Shown piece after piece: positions 1 through 8,400 of a stretch of 64,000 nt of DNA. The notes under the pieces were generated by a model, which was not told the origin of the DNA, made no database searches, and saw only the letters and a program-made list of their open reading frames with translations. Source of the stretch: Collinsella sp. OM04-5 (GTDB taxonomy: Bacteria; Actinomycetota; Coriobacteriia; Coriobacteriales; Coriobacteriaceae); contig NZ_QSUU01000010.1 of the NCBI RefSeq assembly GCF_003439125.1, positions 37,833-101,832 on the forward strand. The letters are read 5' to 3'. Position numbers and translations under genes: made by a program. The number at the start of each line of letters is the position of its first letter. The stretch's first letter is position 1.

Positions 1-1377
1 CGCCGCCCGGCAAGCGAGAAGGGCCAGCTCATCGTCGACGGCCAGGACGTCGTCGCCGACGTGCACGAGGTTCTCGACCGCATGTATGCCTTCGCCGAGC
101 GCGTGCGCTCCGGTGAGTGGAAGGGTGTTACCGGCAAGAAGATTGAGCACCTGGTGTCCATCGGCATCGGCGGCTCCGATCTGGGCCCGGTCATGGCCTA
201 CGAGGCCTTGCGTCCCTATGCCGACGCCGGTATCGATTGCCGCTATATCTCCAACATCGATCCCAACGACCAGGCCGAGAAGCTCAAGGGTCTGGATCCC
301 GAGACCACGCTCGTGATTATCGTCTCCAAGACTTTCACCACGCTCGAGACCCTCACCAACGCTCGTGAGGTCAAGACCTGGATGCTCGAGCAGCTCAAGG
401 CTCAGGGTGCCATCGACGGCTCCGATGAGCAGAACGCCGAGGCCGTGGCCAAGCACTTTGTCGCCGTTTCCACCGCACTCGAGAAGGTCGAGGCCTTCGG
501 CATCGACCCCGCCAACGCTTTTGGTTTCTGGAACTGGGTCGGCGGCCGCTACTCTGTCGACTCCGCCGTGGGCCTGTCGCTGATCGTCGTGCTCGGCCCC
601 GAGCGCTTCCAGCAGTTCCTTGAGGGCTTCCACGCCATCGACGAGTACTTCTGCAACACCCCGCTCGAGAACAACGCCGTCGCGCTGATGGGCCTGCTCA
701 ACGTCTGGTACGTCAACTTCTTCGGTTCCAAGAGCCACGCCGTGCTGCCGTACTGCCAGTATCTGCACCGCTTCCCGGCCTACCTGCAACAGCTCACCAT
801 GGAGTCCAACGGCAAGCACGTCCGCTGGGACGGCAGCGCTGTGACCTCCGATACCGGTGAGATCTTCTGGGGCGAGCCCGGTACCAACGGTCAGCACGCC
901 TTCTACCAGCTGCTGCACCAGGGCACCGTGGTGGTCCCGGCCGACTTTATCGCTTTCGCCAACACTGCCAACCCCGCAACCGACAGCGGCCAGGACGTCC
1001 ACGAGCTGTTCCTGGGCAACTTCCTGGCCCAGACCAAGGCGCTCGCCTTTGGTAAGACGGCCGACGAGGTTCGTGCCGAGGGCACGCCCGAGCGGATCGT
1101 CCCGGCCCGCTGCTTTGAGGGCAACCGTCCGACGACCTCGATCTTCGGCGACACGCTGACCCCGTTCGCACTCGGCGAGCTCATCGCCCTGTACGAGCAC
1201 ATCACGTTTGTCGAGGGCACGGTCTGGGGCATCGACTCCTACGACCAGTGGGGCGTCGAGCTGGGCAAGCAGCTTGCCAAGCAGATCACCCCGGCCTTCC
1301 ACGACGACGCCGCCAAGGCCGAGCAGGACGCTTCGACCCAGGCGCTCATCGAGTTCTATCGCGCTCATCGCAAGTAG
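1..1377 (+). CDS. pgi: Glucose-6-phosphate isomerase, 3' part (5' end outside window)
   Basis: Interconverts glucose-6-phosphate and fructose-6-phosphate in the cytoplasm (glycolysis and gluconeogenesis). The frame is open from base 1 with no convincing start, so the gene begins upstream; 458 residues are visible of about 550 usual for the long bacterial form, so roughly the first 90 are missing. The family signature [12 protein letters not shown] (around nt 538-573) and the region ending in MESNGK are present, as are the catalytic His in [11 protein letters not shown] and the late Lys in GVELGKQLA. Codon use is GC-rich like most of the window. A strong terminator follows. Identification is secure. 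Confidence 0.97.
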   Translation, partial: RRPASEKGQLIVDGQDVVADVHEVLDRMYAFAERVRSGEWKGVTGKKIEHLVSIGIGGSDLGPVMAYEALRPYADAGIDCRYISNIDPNDQAEKLKGLDPETTLVIIVSKTFTTLETLTNAREVKTWMLEQLKAQGAIDGSDEQNAEAVAKHFVAVSTALEKVEAFGIDPANAFGFWNWVGGRYSVDSAVGLSLIVVLGPERFQQFLEGFHAIDEYFCNTPLENNAVALMGLLNVWYVNFFGSKSHAVLPYCQYLHRFPAYLQQLTMESNGKHVRWDGSAVTSDTGEIFWGEPGTNGQHAFYQLLHQGTVVVPADFIAFANTANPATDSGQDVHELFLGNFLAQTKALAFGKTADEVRAEGTPERIVPARCFEGNRPTTSIFGDTLTPFALGELIALYEHITFVEGTVWGIDSYDQWGVELGKQLAKQITPAFHDDAAKAEQDASTQALIEFYRAHRK

Positions 1378-1406
1378 TCTTTACGGCTGAGTTGGCTTAT
1401 GGCTGA

Positions 1407-1440
1407 AAGGGGCCCGTATCCGTTGGGATACGGGCCCCTT
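1407..1440 (+). terminator. Rho-independent terminator-like hairpin after pgi
   Basis: A perfect 15-bp stem (1407-1421 with 1426-1440) has a 4-base loop and ends in CCCCTT. The T tract is short, but the position just after the pgi stop fits a terminator. Confidence 0.8.
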
Positions 1441-1613
1441 GCTATTTGGATAGGATGGAATGTATCGGGAGGCGCCTCGACGGGCATCGCAATCGTCGAA
1501 GGCGCGCCGTTCATGTTTGGGACAATATGACATTTTTCCCGTTGCAAACAGCGCCGCCGTGGGTGTTCTGTATGATGGCTCAGACAAGGTTGTTCAATGA
1601 CAGGGAGGCATAT

Positions 1614-2456
1614 ATGGCAATCAAAGCCATCGCAATGGATATCGACGGTACGCTCACCAACGATCAAAAGGTCATCAGCCCGCGTACGCGCGAGAAGCTG
1701 CTCGCGACGCAGGAGTCGGGCATTAAGCTCATCTTGGCTTCGGGCCGTCCCGCATGGGGGTTGCACGCCTTGGCGCAGGAGCTCGACCTTCAAAACCATG
1801 ACGGTCTGCTAGTTGCCTTTAATGGCGCGCATGTGGTCGACGCTCAGACCGATGAGGTCCTTTTTGACCAGGCCATGCCGGCTGACGAGCTGCACCGTCT
1901 GATTGATCATCTGCGCAATTTCGACGTGATCCCTATGATTTCGCTCGGTCGCGATTTGCACGTCGAGGACTCGTACCATTGCATGATCACGCTGCCTGAC
2001 GGCTTGCAGAAGAATATCGTCAAGTATGAGCGCGATGCGTGCGATCTTAAGATTCGCGAGGTCGAGAGCTTGCATGAGGTCGTGGACACTTATCCCGTGG
2101 ACAAGCTGCTGACGGCGGGTGATCCGACCTACCTGCAGGCGCATTACGAGGAGATGTATGCGCCCTTTACCCAGACGCTTTCGGGCATGTTTACGGCCGA
2201 CTGGTACTTTGAGTACACGGCGCCCGGTATCGATAAGGCCCGTGCGCTCGAGGGTGCCCTGCCCAAGCTCGGCATCGATGCCAGTGAGGTCGTATCGTTT
2301 GGCGACGGCCAGAACGACAAGTCCATGATTGAGTGGGCCGGCACCGGTGTTGCCATGGGCAACGCCGTCGATGAGGTTAAGGCCGTGGCCCAGATGGTGA
2401 CCGCCAACAACAACGAAGACGGTATCGCGGTAGCACTTGACCAACTGCTGGGTTAG
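1614..2456 (+). CDS. Cof-type HAD hydrolase (sugar/nucleotide phosphatase)
   Basis: 280-residue haloacid dehalogenase superfamily phosphatase, subfamily IIB (Cof type). Members dephosphorylate sugar phosphates, FMN or similar metabolites in the cytoplasm; the substrate cannot be read from sequence. Motif I is MDIDGTLTNDQ with both Asp residues near the N terminus, motif II is in SGRPAWG, and motif IV is GDGQNDKSMIEWA followed by the typical GVAMGNA. The frame is open further upstream, but ATG 1614 is chosen because it has a good AGGGAGG ribosome-binding site and starts right at the conserved N terminus. A terminator separates it from the next HAD gene. Confidence 0.9.
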   Translation: MAIKAIAMDIDGTLTNDQKVISPRTREKLLATQESGIKLILASGRPAWGLHALAQELDLQNHDGLLVAFNGAHVVDAQTDEVLFDQAMPADELHRLIDHLRNFDVIPMISLGRDLHVEDSYHCMITLPDGLQKNIVKYERDACDLKIREVESLHEVVDTYPVDKLLTAGDPTYLQAHYEEMYAPFTQTLSGMFTADWYFEYTAPGIDKARALEGALPKLGIDASEVVSFGDGQNDKSMIEWAGTGVAMGNAVDEVKAVAQMVTANNNEDGIAVALDQLLG

Positions 2457-2478
2457 AATCGCCGATAGTGTATGGTTC

Positions 2479-2504
2479 GGGCGTCCGCTTGCGGGCGCCC
2501 TTTT
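2479..2504 (+). terminator. Rho-independent terminator
   Basis: A 10-bp stem (2479-2488 with 2491-2500, one G-T pair) is followed by TTTT. It ends the Cof-type HAD gene and sits immediately before the ribosome-binding site of the next gene. Confidence 0.75.
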
Positions 2505-2519
2505 GTTAGGGAGGGTGCC

Positions 2520-3179
2520 GTGTCTGCATTTCCGTTCGACGCCGTTATCTTTGACATGGATGGCGTCATCGTCGATACCGAGTATTACTACCTGGGGGAG
2601 ACCGCCGCGTTTGCCAAGGAGCTTGGGCTGAATCTAACCCAAGAGGAGCTAAACGGGCAGGTTGGCACCTCACATCAGTTCTTCCTGCATATGCTGGTCG
2701 ATTGGTTTGAGCGCGCCGGTAGGGGGCATTTCACTGGCGAGGAAGCGTTGGCCCGTTGGGACGAGTGGGCGCATAAGCGCCCGCGCGACTATCAGGCTTT
2801 GATCAACCCGGGTGCCGTTGATACGATTCGAGAGCTGCCGCGCCGCGGCGTCCGTGTGGCGCTGGCGAGTTCGTCTCCCATGGTCAGCATCGAAGAGGTG
2901 CTCCATGCATGCGGACTGTCGGACGCCTTTGAGTACGTGGTGAGCGGCGAGCAGTTTAAGGAGAGTAAGCCCGAGCCCGACATCTACCTGCATGCGCTGG
3001 ATCTGTTGGGGCTGCCTGCGGACCGTTGCTGCTGCGTTGAGGATTCGGTGCCTGGTATCACTGCCGGCAAACGCGCGGGGTTAACGGTGATTGCCAAGCG
3101 CGAGGAGCGGTTTGGCTTTAGCCAGGATGCCGCGGACAAGATCATCGACCAGCTGCCGGAACTGCTTGAGCTTTCTTAG
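2520..3179 (+). CDS. HAD family hydrolase, beta-phosphoglucomutase/phosphatase-like
   Basis: 219-residue HAD subfamily IA protein with a cap domain, similar to beta-phosphoglucomutase and small sugar-phosphate phosphatases. Motif I is FDMDGVIVDTE, motif II is in ASSSPM, the motif III Lys lies in KESKPEPDIY, and motif IV is EDSVPGITAG. This pattern fits either a mutase or a phosphatase, so the substrate is left open. The start is GTG 2520, with AGGGAGG a few bases upstream; the upstream part of the open frame is the preceding terminator and is not coding. It is monocistronic, between two terminator-like structures. Confidence 0.88.
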   Translation: MSAFPFDAVIFDMDGVIVDTEYYYLGETAAFAKELGLNLTQEELNGQVGTSHQFFLHMLVDWFERAGRGHFTGEEALARWDEWAHKRPRDYQALINPGAVDTIRELPRRGVRVALASSSPMVSIEEVLHACGLSDAFEYVVSGEQFKESKPEPDIYLHALDLLGLPADRCCCVEDSVPGITAGKRAGLTVIAKREERFGFSQDAADKIIDQLPELLELS

Positions 3180-3214
3180 GGGGTCTGTTGGAGGCTCTTT
3201 AGGGGTTCGTGGAC

Positions 3215-3432
3215 AAAAAATGCCAAATATGAGTACTGTCACTAATTTAGTAACAGGGAAATTATGCTTTTAAGGCCCTGGTTGAGCGCCTGGGGGCGAT
3301 TATAACCTGTTAAATATGGCTTTAGCCATGCTAAAACGCCTTGATAATGAACAGCTGTACATTATCAAGGCGTTCTTTTGTCACAATATAATGCTACTAG
3401 CTTTGCAGCAGTACTCATATTTGGCGTTTTTT
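3215..3432. repeat. Nested palindromic element (MITE-like or multi-hairpin terminator)
   Basis: Outer 24-base arms (3215-3238 and 3409-3432) are inverted copies with one mismatch; each contains CCAAATATGAGTACTG or its complement. Inside are an imperfect palindrome at 3238-3254, a small hairpin at 3316-3329 (ATGGC/GCCAT), and a perfect 15-bp hairpin at 3335-3349/3360-3374 followed by CTTTTG. The inner hairpin could terminate the HAD gene. The outer arms look like a mobile or dispersed repeat. There is no coding sequence. Confidence 0.7.
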
Positions 3433-3443
3433 GCCCACCGGGG

Positions 3444-4226
3444 TCAGTTGAAGTCAAATATGGAGTGCGAATTTCCTAAAACGGTTGATTCGACGCTCTC
3501 CTCGGCGCAGTTTTTAAGTTCGGCGATGTGCAGGGAGGCGCTTTTTAGCGATGTGATGAGCTGTCGCGCGCTTGCATCTGCTTGCGGTTCGGCTGGAGCG
3601 TCGGTTTCGAGCAGCAGACGGTCGAGTGGGATCTGTCGGGCGTATTCACGACCGCGCTTGGTAGCGAGCATCCGCTCGTTCACGGAAAAATAGCAGCCTG
3701 CGTTTCGCGCACGGTCGAACTCGTTCGAGGTGCCGCTAAACCAGTGGAAGATGATGGCGGGGGAGTTGGGGCTTGGGGTGAGTAATCCATATGACTCAAG
3801 GGCGTCCAGTACGGTTCCTGCCGAACGAACAGCGTGAATTGATATCACGCGCCCGGCAAGAGGATAGTGCACGAGTGCATTACAGAGCTGGTCGAGCGCC
3901 TGTGTTTGTAGCGGCTCGCTTCCGGCACAGCGCGCGGAAAAGTCGAGTCCGACCTCGCCGATAAAGCGCTCTTGTGCGGCGACCTTGCAAAGCAGATTGA
4001 TTTCGGCGGCACCGCATCGTCCGTCGGCGAGCCACCAGGGATGGAGGCCGATGCCGGCAAAGATGTTTGAACGGCTACGGGCGCGCTTGTTGGCGCTTGC
4101 GAAGTCGCGCGGATCGACGCCGCAGTCAAAGAGACCCATGCCCAGCGCCGTCGCCTCGTCGGCAACGGCGTCCGGGCGAGCCATTAAATCGAGATGGCAG
4201 TGCGCGTCAAATAACTGCGGTGTCAT
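3444..4226 (-). CDS. TatD family metal-dependent hydrolase
   Basis: 260-residue TIM-barrel amidohydrolase of the TatD family, cytoplasmic metal-dependent nucleases/hydrolases. Metal ligands are visible: DAHCHLD at residues 6-12, the Glu in IGEVGLDFS, His in ISIHAV, and ETDAP near the C terminus. The length is normal for the family. The start is the ATG at 4226, because homology begins there; the in-frame region upstream belongs to the preceding gene. It begins 14 bases after the stop of tcdA, so the two are probably co-transcribed. Its exact substrate is unknown. Confidence 0.9.
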   Translation of the reverse strand: MTPQLFDAHCHLDLMARPDAVADEATALGMGLFDCGVDPRDFASANKRARSRSNIFAGIGLHPWWLADGRCGAAEINLLCKVAAQERFIGEVGLDFSARCAGSEPLQTQALDQLCNALVHYPLAGRVISIHAVRSAGTVLDALESYGLLTPSPNSPAIIFHWFSGTSNEFDRARNAGCYFSVNERMLATKRGREYARQIPLDRLLLETDAPAEPQADASARQLITSLKSASLHIAELKNCAEESVESTVLGNSHSIFDFN

Positions 4227-4240
4227 TGCGGCACATCTCG

Positions 4241-5038
4241 TTAATCTAGGCGCTGGCCGTCGGCGCGCACGCGCTCGCACCCGCGCCCACTGATCTGGCG
4301 TATAACCTCGCCGGCGATCATCTGGCCCATGATGGGCGGCATAAAGCTCGCGGTTCCCAGCTCGGTGCGCTCGTGGATGTTGGAAGGGTCGCGGGGCTGG
4401 GTTTTAACCGATTCCTCGCAGCTAAACAGCACGTGCAGGCTCTTGATGCCGCGCTTTTTGCACTCTTTGCGCATGATGCGGCTCATGGGGTCGCGCACGG
4501 TGTCAAAGATATCGGCAAAACGCAAGCATTCGGGATGCAGCTTGTTGGCCCCGCCCATAGAGCTAACCAAACGAATGTCGTGATCTTGAGCATATTTGGC
4601 AATGGTGAGCTTGGCCGAGATGGTGTCGATGGCGTCGACGACGTAGTCGAGCTTGCCGCCCGTCTGCTCCAAAACGCTCGCGAAGAAATCATCGATGTTG
4701 TCGCTCAGCAGGTATTCGGTACGTTTGATAACGGTGGCGGCAGGATTGATATCGTGGATCATGGCTTCCATAACATCGACCTTGCGCTTGCCGATGGTGC
4801 TGTGAAAGGCGATGGCCTGGCGATTGATATTGCTGGGCGCGATGATGTCCTTGTCCAGAATTACAAAATGACCAATGCCGCCGCGGGCGAGTGCCTCGCA
4901 GCAGTTGGAGCCCACACCTCCGCAGCCGAGTACCAGCACCGTGGCATCGGCGAGCTTGTCGAGTGCCTCGCGGCCCATGATGATCTCGAGCTTGGCATCG
5001 CGCGTCTCGTTGGGAGTTGCGGCTGTGGTTTCGGTCAT
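4241..5038 (-). CDS. tcdA: tRNA threonylcarbamoyladenosine dehydratase (ThiF/E1-like)
   Basis: 265-residue E1-like ATP-dependent enzyme that cyclises the t6A37 modification of ANN-decoding tRNAs to ct6A. The nucleotide-binding GCGGVGSN, the ARGGIGH segment, the D-x(n)-NINRQ motif (SNINRQAI) and a conserved GGANKLHPE-like region are all present. The ATG at 5038 is preferred over the in-frame ATG six bases upstream because the GGAGG ribosome-binding site abuts the upstream ATG but is correctly spaced for this one. The gene heads a two-gene operon with tatD. ThiF-type sulfur transfer enzymes are similar, but the sequence style fits TcdA best. Confidence 0.88.
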   Translation of the reverse strand: MTETTAATPNETRDAKLEIIMGREALDKLADATVLVLGCGGVGSNCCEALARGGIGHFVILDKDIIAPSNINRQAIAFHSTIGKRKVDVMEAMIHDINPAATVIKRTEYLLSDNIDDFFASVLEQTGGKLDYVVDAIDTISAKLTIAKYAQDHDIRLVSSMGGANKLHPECLRFADIFDTVRDPMSRIMRKECKKRGIKSLHVLFSCEESVKTQPRDPSNIHERTELGTASFMPPIMGQMIAGEVIRQISGRGCERVRADGQRLD

Positions 5039-5159
5039 AGACATCCTCCGATGGGGAAGCGAATCGTGTTTTAGCTATCGCCATTATAGGTATTATCGCG
5101 ATTCCATTTGAGCCCTAGGGGCTTGTTGAAATGAGGCAGTGATTCGCATAAGATGAAGC

Positions 5160-5245
5160 AGATGGCACCCGTTGCAGCGGGTTGGCCAACTCCCAAACAC
5201 GTTTGTAGCGTGAGAAGTGGCCGTCTTCGCATTACGCGGGGGCGG
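5160..5245 (-). ncRNA. Structured 3' untranslated region of the small peptide gene
   Basis: Downstream of the 28-codon gene the minus strand carries successive inverted repeats: TAGCCGCC with GGCGTC-like partners, and an ACCCG/CGGGT hairpin. From memory, holin-like peptide genes in Gram-positive gut bacteria are followed by a comparable structured tail, often overlapped by an antisense RNA. No antisense promoter is certain here. Confidence 0.35.
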
Positions 5246-5332
5246 CTATTTCATTCGACCTCCAATGTGGATGCCGAGCTCCACAGCCGCGATTACAAGC
5301 AACAACAACGTCAGGACATCGTTAATACTCAT
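5246..5332 (-). CDS. 28-residue hydrophobic peptide, possible holin-like type I toxin
   Basis: Very short membrane peptide starting MSINDV, with one uninterrupted hydrophobic segment (residues 7-17) and a short basic tail ending GGRMK. The ribosome-binding site AAGGAGATGG is well placed before ATG 5332. Size, single membrane span, basic C terminus and structured 3' tail fit the putative holin-like toxins of type I toxin-antitoxin modules. I infer this role and have not shown it. The upstream region carries a near-consensus Gram-positive SOS box overlapping the promoter, so damage induction is likely. It lies between convergent-free neighbours, reading away from the ArsR gene. Confidence 0.6.
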   Translation of the reverse strand: MSINDVLTLLLLVIAAVELGIHIGGRMK

Positions 5333-5383
5333 AGTCCATCTCCTTCTTGGGAAGAGGGAGCTGGCCCATCTGCTTCTGGACCC

Positions 5384-5411
5384 ATTGTATCTAAAAACGA
5401 ACGAATGTTCT
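5384..5411 (-). promoter_or_regulatory. Promoter with LexA/SOS box for the small peptide gene
   Basis: At 5398-5411 the sequence CGAACGAATGTTCT matches the Gram-positive SOS box CGAACRNRYGTTYC at 13 of 14 positions. On the minus strand a -10 TACAAT lies at 5389-5384 and a weak -35 (TAGAAC) 17 bases upstream, overlapped by the box, as expected for repression by LexA. Confidence 0.6.
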
Positions 5412-5427
5412 ATACATAACATTGCTA

Positions 5428-5465
5428 TTAGATAATTAGACAAACATCTAAATATCGAGTATAGT
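5428..5465 (+). promoter_or_regulatory. Promoter and probable autorepressor operator of arsR-sdpI
   Basis: A -35 TAGACA (5437-5442) and -10 TATAGT (5460-5465) are separated by 17 bases. Imperfect inverted half-sites TTAGAT and ATCTAA span the -35 and spacer, the usual position of an ArsR-family operator. Confidence 0.6.
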
Positions 5466-5499
5466 GTGCACGTCGCGAGAGATAGCGAGAGGAGGTTCT

Positions 5500-5778
5500 A
5501 TGCCGGGAGAAGGTTTTAAGGCGCTGGCGGATCCAACGCGGCGGCGCATTTTAGAACTGCTGCGCGAGGGCAATTGCACGGCGGGGGAGCTTGCCGAGCA
5601 TTTCGATATCAGTAAGCCGTCGCTAAGCCATCACTTGGCGACGCTCAAAAATGCCGGGTTGGTGACCGACGAGCGCCATGGCCAAAACATCGTATACAGC
5701 TTAAACACCACCGTCATGCAGGATTTAATTGGCTGGTTTATGGGCTTTACAAACACTGAAGGTGATAAGGATGAATAA
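5500..5778 (+). CDS. ArsR/SmtB-family transcriptional regulator (SdpR-like)
   Basis: 92-residue winged-helix repressor. It begins GEGFKALADPTRRRILELL, the family's typical N-terminal helix, with recognition region FDISKPSLSHHLATLKNAG and wing ending in GQNIVYSLN. No cysteine pair of the metal-sensing type is present, so it resembles SdpR autorepressors more than ArsR metal sensors. Start ATG 5500 has a strong GAGGAGG site; the upstream in-frame stretch lacks one. It overlaps the next gene by 8 bases (stop 5778, next ATG 5771), and the pair forms an autorepressor/SdpI operon. Confidence 0.9.
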   Translation: MPGEGFKALADPTRRRILELLREGNCTAGELAEHFDISKPSLSHHLATLKNAGLVTDERHGQNIVYSLNTTVMQDLIGWFMGFTNTEGDKDE

Positions 5779-6475
5779 CGAAAACAAGGGCATTCACCCC
5801 ACGGGGGTATCGTCGCGCGTGTGGATTGCGCTGGTCGCTCTGTGCGTCGCCAATGTCGTAGCGCACCTCATGGTGATGCCGAGCTTGCCTGCGCAGATTC
5901 CCACGCACTGGGGCGCGAACGGCGCCGTCGACGGTTGGGGTCCTAGCTGGATGGCCTCCGCGCTCGGCGCGCTGCCTCTGGCGCTTCTCGCAATGTTCTG
6001 CGTGGTGCCGCGCATCGACCCCAAAGGCGAGGCATATCGAACCTCGGGCAAGTTCTATCAGGGCTTCGTAATCGCCTTCACCTTGTTCATGTGCGCCATA
6101 AGCTGGCTGGGAGAGCTTACGGTCTGGGGCGTGGTGCCGGCGGTCGGTTCGGTTAACGTGCTGATTTCCGGTGTTGTCGGTTTGCTGTTCATCGGCGTAG
6201 GCAACTACTTGCCGCGTGTGAAGCAGAACTATACGCTCGGTATCAAGACACCTTGGGCGCTTGCCGATCCCGAGAACTGGCGCCGTACGCAGCGTTTTGG
6301 CGGCGCCTGCTTTATGGTGCTGGGTATTGGCCTGATTGTGATGGGCGTGGCAGGCAGCGTGCTTTCGAGTGAAGTCGTCGCCGCGGTGATTGCGGTTCTG
6401 GCGTTTGGTTCGGTTGGAGCCGTCTACGTCTACTCGTATCTGTTGTGGCGCAAATCGCAGCGAGCCGCTCGTTAA
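5771..6475 (+). CDS. SdpI family / DUF1648 membrane protein
   Basis: 234-residue integral membrane protein with about six hydrophobic segments. The N-terminal half is DUF1648 (first span followed by PSLPAQIPTHWGANG) and the C-terminal half is the SdpI domain, with NYLPRVKQNYTLGIKTPWAL and a following W-x(n)-R. In Bacillus the homologue SdpI is both immunity protein against the SdpC toxin and a signal-transducing partner of the SdpR repressor. Here the gene is translationally coupled to an SdpR-like repressor, so a stress- or toxin-sensing pair is likely. No SdpC-like toxin gene is nearby. Confidence 0.88.
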   Translation: MNNENKGIHPTGVSSRVWIALVALCVANVVAHLMVMPSLPAQIPTHWGANGAVDGWGPSWMASALGALPLALLAMFCVVPRIDPKGEAYRTSGKFYQGFVIAFTLFMCAISWLGELTVWGVVPAVGSVNVLISGVVGLLFIGVGNYLPRVKQNYTLGIKTPWALADPENWRRTQRFGGACFMVLGIGLIVMGVAGSVLSSEVVAAVIAVLAFGSVGAVYVYSYLLWRKSQRAAR

Positions 6476-6541
6476 GGTTGCGGAAAACTAGCGTACGCAG
6501 TTCATAGTATGTTCCGGGGGACTTTTCCCAGGTAGTATTAG

Positions 6542-6568
6542 GGGGTGTGGGCAACCATGCCCCTTTTT
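6542..6568 (+). terminator. Rho-independent terminator after sdpI-like gene
   Basis: A 9-bp stem (6542-6550 with 6555-6563, two G-T pairs) with loop GCAA is followed by five T. Confidence 0.75.
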
Positions 6569-6659
6569 CGTTACGTTTCAGAGCTGGTTTCCTCATTTCG
6601 TTTCTACTAAAGCGAATCAAGAATAGGGAAACAGCAGGTAGAAAGGATAGAACAGGCAA

Positions 6660-8339
6660 ATGGCAGAGTTTATCTACCAGATGTATCAGGCTCGCAAGGC
6701 CCATGGCGACAAGGTAATCCTTGACGACGTGACCCTGAGCTTCTACCCCGGTGCCAAGATCGGCGTCGTGGGTCCCAACGGCATGGGCAAGTCGACCCTG
6801 CTCAAGATCATGGCCGGCATCGAGGAGGTTTCCAACGGCGATGCCAGGCTCACCCCCGGCTACACCGTGGGTATCCTGCAACAGGAGCCGCCGCTCGACG
6901 ACGACAAGACCGTCATCGAGAACGTGCGCATGGCGTTTGGCGACATGATTGCCAAGGTCGATCGCTTCAACAAGATCGGCGAGGAGATGTGCGACCCGGA
7001 CTGCGACATGGACGCCCTCATGGCCGAGATGGGCAAGCTCCAGGACGAGATCGACGCCGCTGATGGCTGGGATATCGATTCCAAGCTCGGCCAGGCCATG
7101 GACGCCCTGCAGCTGCCCGATTCCGACATGCCGGTCAACGTGCTCTCCGGCGGCGAGCGCCGCCGCGTGGCCCTGTGCAAGCTGCTGCTCGAGGCTCCCG
7201 ACCTGCTGCTGCTCGACGAGCCCACGAACCACCTGGACGCCGAGTCGATCCTGTGGCTCGAGCACTTCCTGCACAACTACCAGGGCGCGGTGCTTGCCGT
7301 CACACACGATCGCTACTTCCTGGATAACGTTGCCGAGTGGATTTGCGAGGTCGACCGCGGCCACCTTTATCCCTACAAGGGCAACTACTCCACGTATCTG
7401 GAGACCAAGGCCGCCCGTATCGAGGCGCAGGGCAACCGTGACGCCAAGCTCGCCAAGCGCATGGAGGCCGAGCTCGAGTGGGTACGCAGCTCGCCCAAGG
7501 CTCGCCAGGCAAAGAACAAGGCCCGTCTGGCTCGCTACGAGGAGATGGAGGCCGAGGCCCGCGCAAGCCAGAAGCTCGACTGGACCGACATCCGCATCCC
7601 TGTGGGCCCGCGTTTGGGCAACAAGGTGCTCGAGGCCCATCACCTGCACAAAGAGTTCGATGGCCGCGTGCTCATCGACGACCTTTCGTTCACCTTGCCG
7701 CGCAACGGCATCGTGGGCGTCATCGGTCCCAACGGCGTGGGCAAGACTACGCTCTTCAAGACGATTGTGGGTCTGGAGCCGCTGACTTCGGGCGAGCTCG
7801 AGGTGGGCGAGACCGTCAAGATCTCCTATGTCGATCAGAACCGTTCCGGCATCGATCCCGACAAGAACCTGTGGGAGGTCGTCTCGGATGGCCTGGACCA
7901 CATGATGGTCGGCGAGACCGAGGTTCCGAGCCGTGCTTATGTGGCGAGCTTTGGCTTTAAGGGCCAGGACCAGCAGAAGCGCGCTGGCGTACTTTCCGGT
8001 GGCGAGCGCAACCGTCTGAACCTGGCGCTCACGCTCAAGCAGGGCGGCAACCTGCTGCTCCTCGACGAGCCCACGAACGACCTCGACGTCGAGACGCTGT
8101 CCTCGCTCGAAGCGGCGCTGCTCGAGTTCCCGGGCTGCTCGGTGGTCATTAGCCACGACCGCATGTTCCTGGACCGCGTCGCCACGCACATTCTGGCGTG
8201 GGAGGGCACCGACGAGAATCCGGGCAACTGGTATTGGTTCGAGGGCAACTTCGAGGCCTACCAGGCCAACCGCATCGAGCGCCTGGGCGAGGACGCAGCC
8301 CAGCCGCATCGTATTCACCGCAAGCTCACGCGCGACTAG
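6660..8339 (+). CDS. ettA: Energy-dependent translational throttle protein EttA (ABC-F)
   Basis: 559-residue soluble ABC-F ATPase that binds the ribosomal E site and couples translation to the ATP/ADP ratio. Two nucleotide-binding domains are clear: Walker A GPNGMGKST (about residues 38-46), signature LSGGE (about 162) and Walker B LLLLDEPTNHLD, then a charged linker (about 245-320), then Walker A GPNGVGKTT (about 357) and signature LSGGERNRL (about 445). An arm insertion follows the first Walker A, and length matches E. coli EttA (555). No transmembrane domain. It is monocistronic, with terminators on both sides. Confidence 0.95.
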   Translation: MAEFIYQMYQARKAHGDKVILDDVTLSFYPGAKIGVVGPNGMGKSTLLKIMAGIEEVSNGDARLTPGYTVGILQQEPPLDDDKTVIENVRMAFGDMIAKVDRFNKIGEEMCDPDCDMDALMAEMGKLQDEIDAADGWDIDSKLGQAMDALQLPDSDMPVNVLSGGERRRVALCKLLLEAPDLLLLDEPTNHLDAESILWLEHFLHNYQGAVLAVTHDRYFLDNVAEWICEVDRGHLYPYKGNYSTYLETKAARIEAQGNRDAKLAKRMEAELEWVRSSPKARQAKNKARLARYEEMEAEARASQKLDWTDIRIPVGPRLGNKVLEAHHLHKEFDGRVLIDDLSFTLPRNGIVGVIGPNGVGKTTLFKTIVGLEPLTSGELEVGETVKISYVDQNRSGIDPDKNLWEVVSDGLDHMMVGETEVPSRAYVASFGFKGQDQQKRAGVLSGGERNRLNLALTLKQGGNLLLLDEPTNDLDVETLSSLEAALLEFPGCSVVISHDRMFLDRVATHILAWEGTDENPGNWYWFEGNFEAYQANRIERLGEDAAQPHRIHRKLTRD

Positions 8340-8365
8340 TCGAGCTCAGGTGGCCTAACGAGAAT

Positions 8366-8399
8366 GGGACGATAACCTTGAGGGTTATCGTCCCTTTTT
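8366..8399 (+). terminator. Rho-independent terminator after ettA
   Basis: A perfect 12-bp stem (8366-8377 with 8383-8394) and five T. It lies in the 61-base gap to a convergent gene whose stop codon starts at 8401. Confidence 0.9.
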
Positions 8400-8400
8400 G

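Noticed and set aside
1443-1613. Upstream extension of the Cof-type HAD gene to base 1446
   Set aside because: The in-frame upstream region has no homology and no ribosome-binding site; ATG 1614 has both.
6312-8318. Long open frame (668 codons) on the minus strand across ettA
   Set aside because: It lies antisense to a perfectly conserved ABC-F gene, its product is low-complexity and matches no family; long antisense frames are common in GC-rich DNA.
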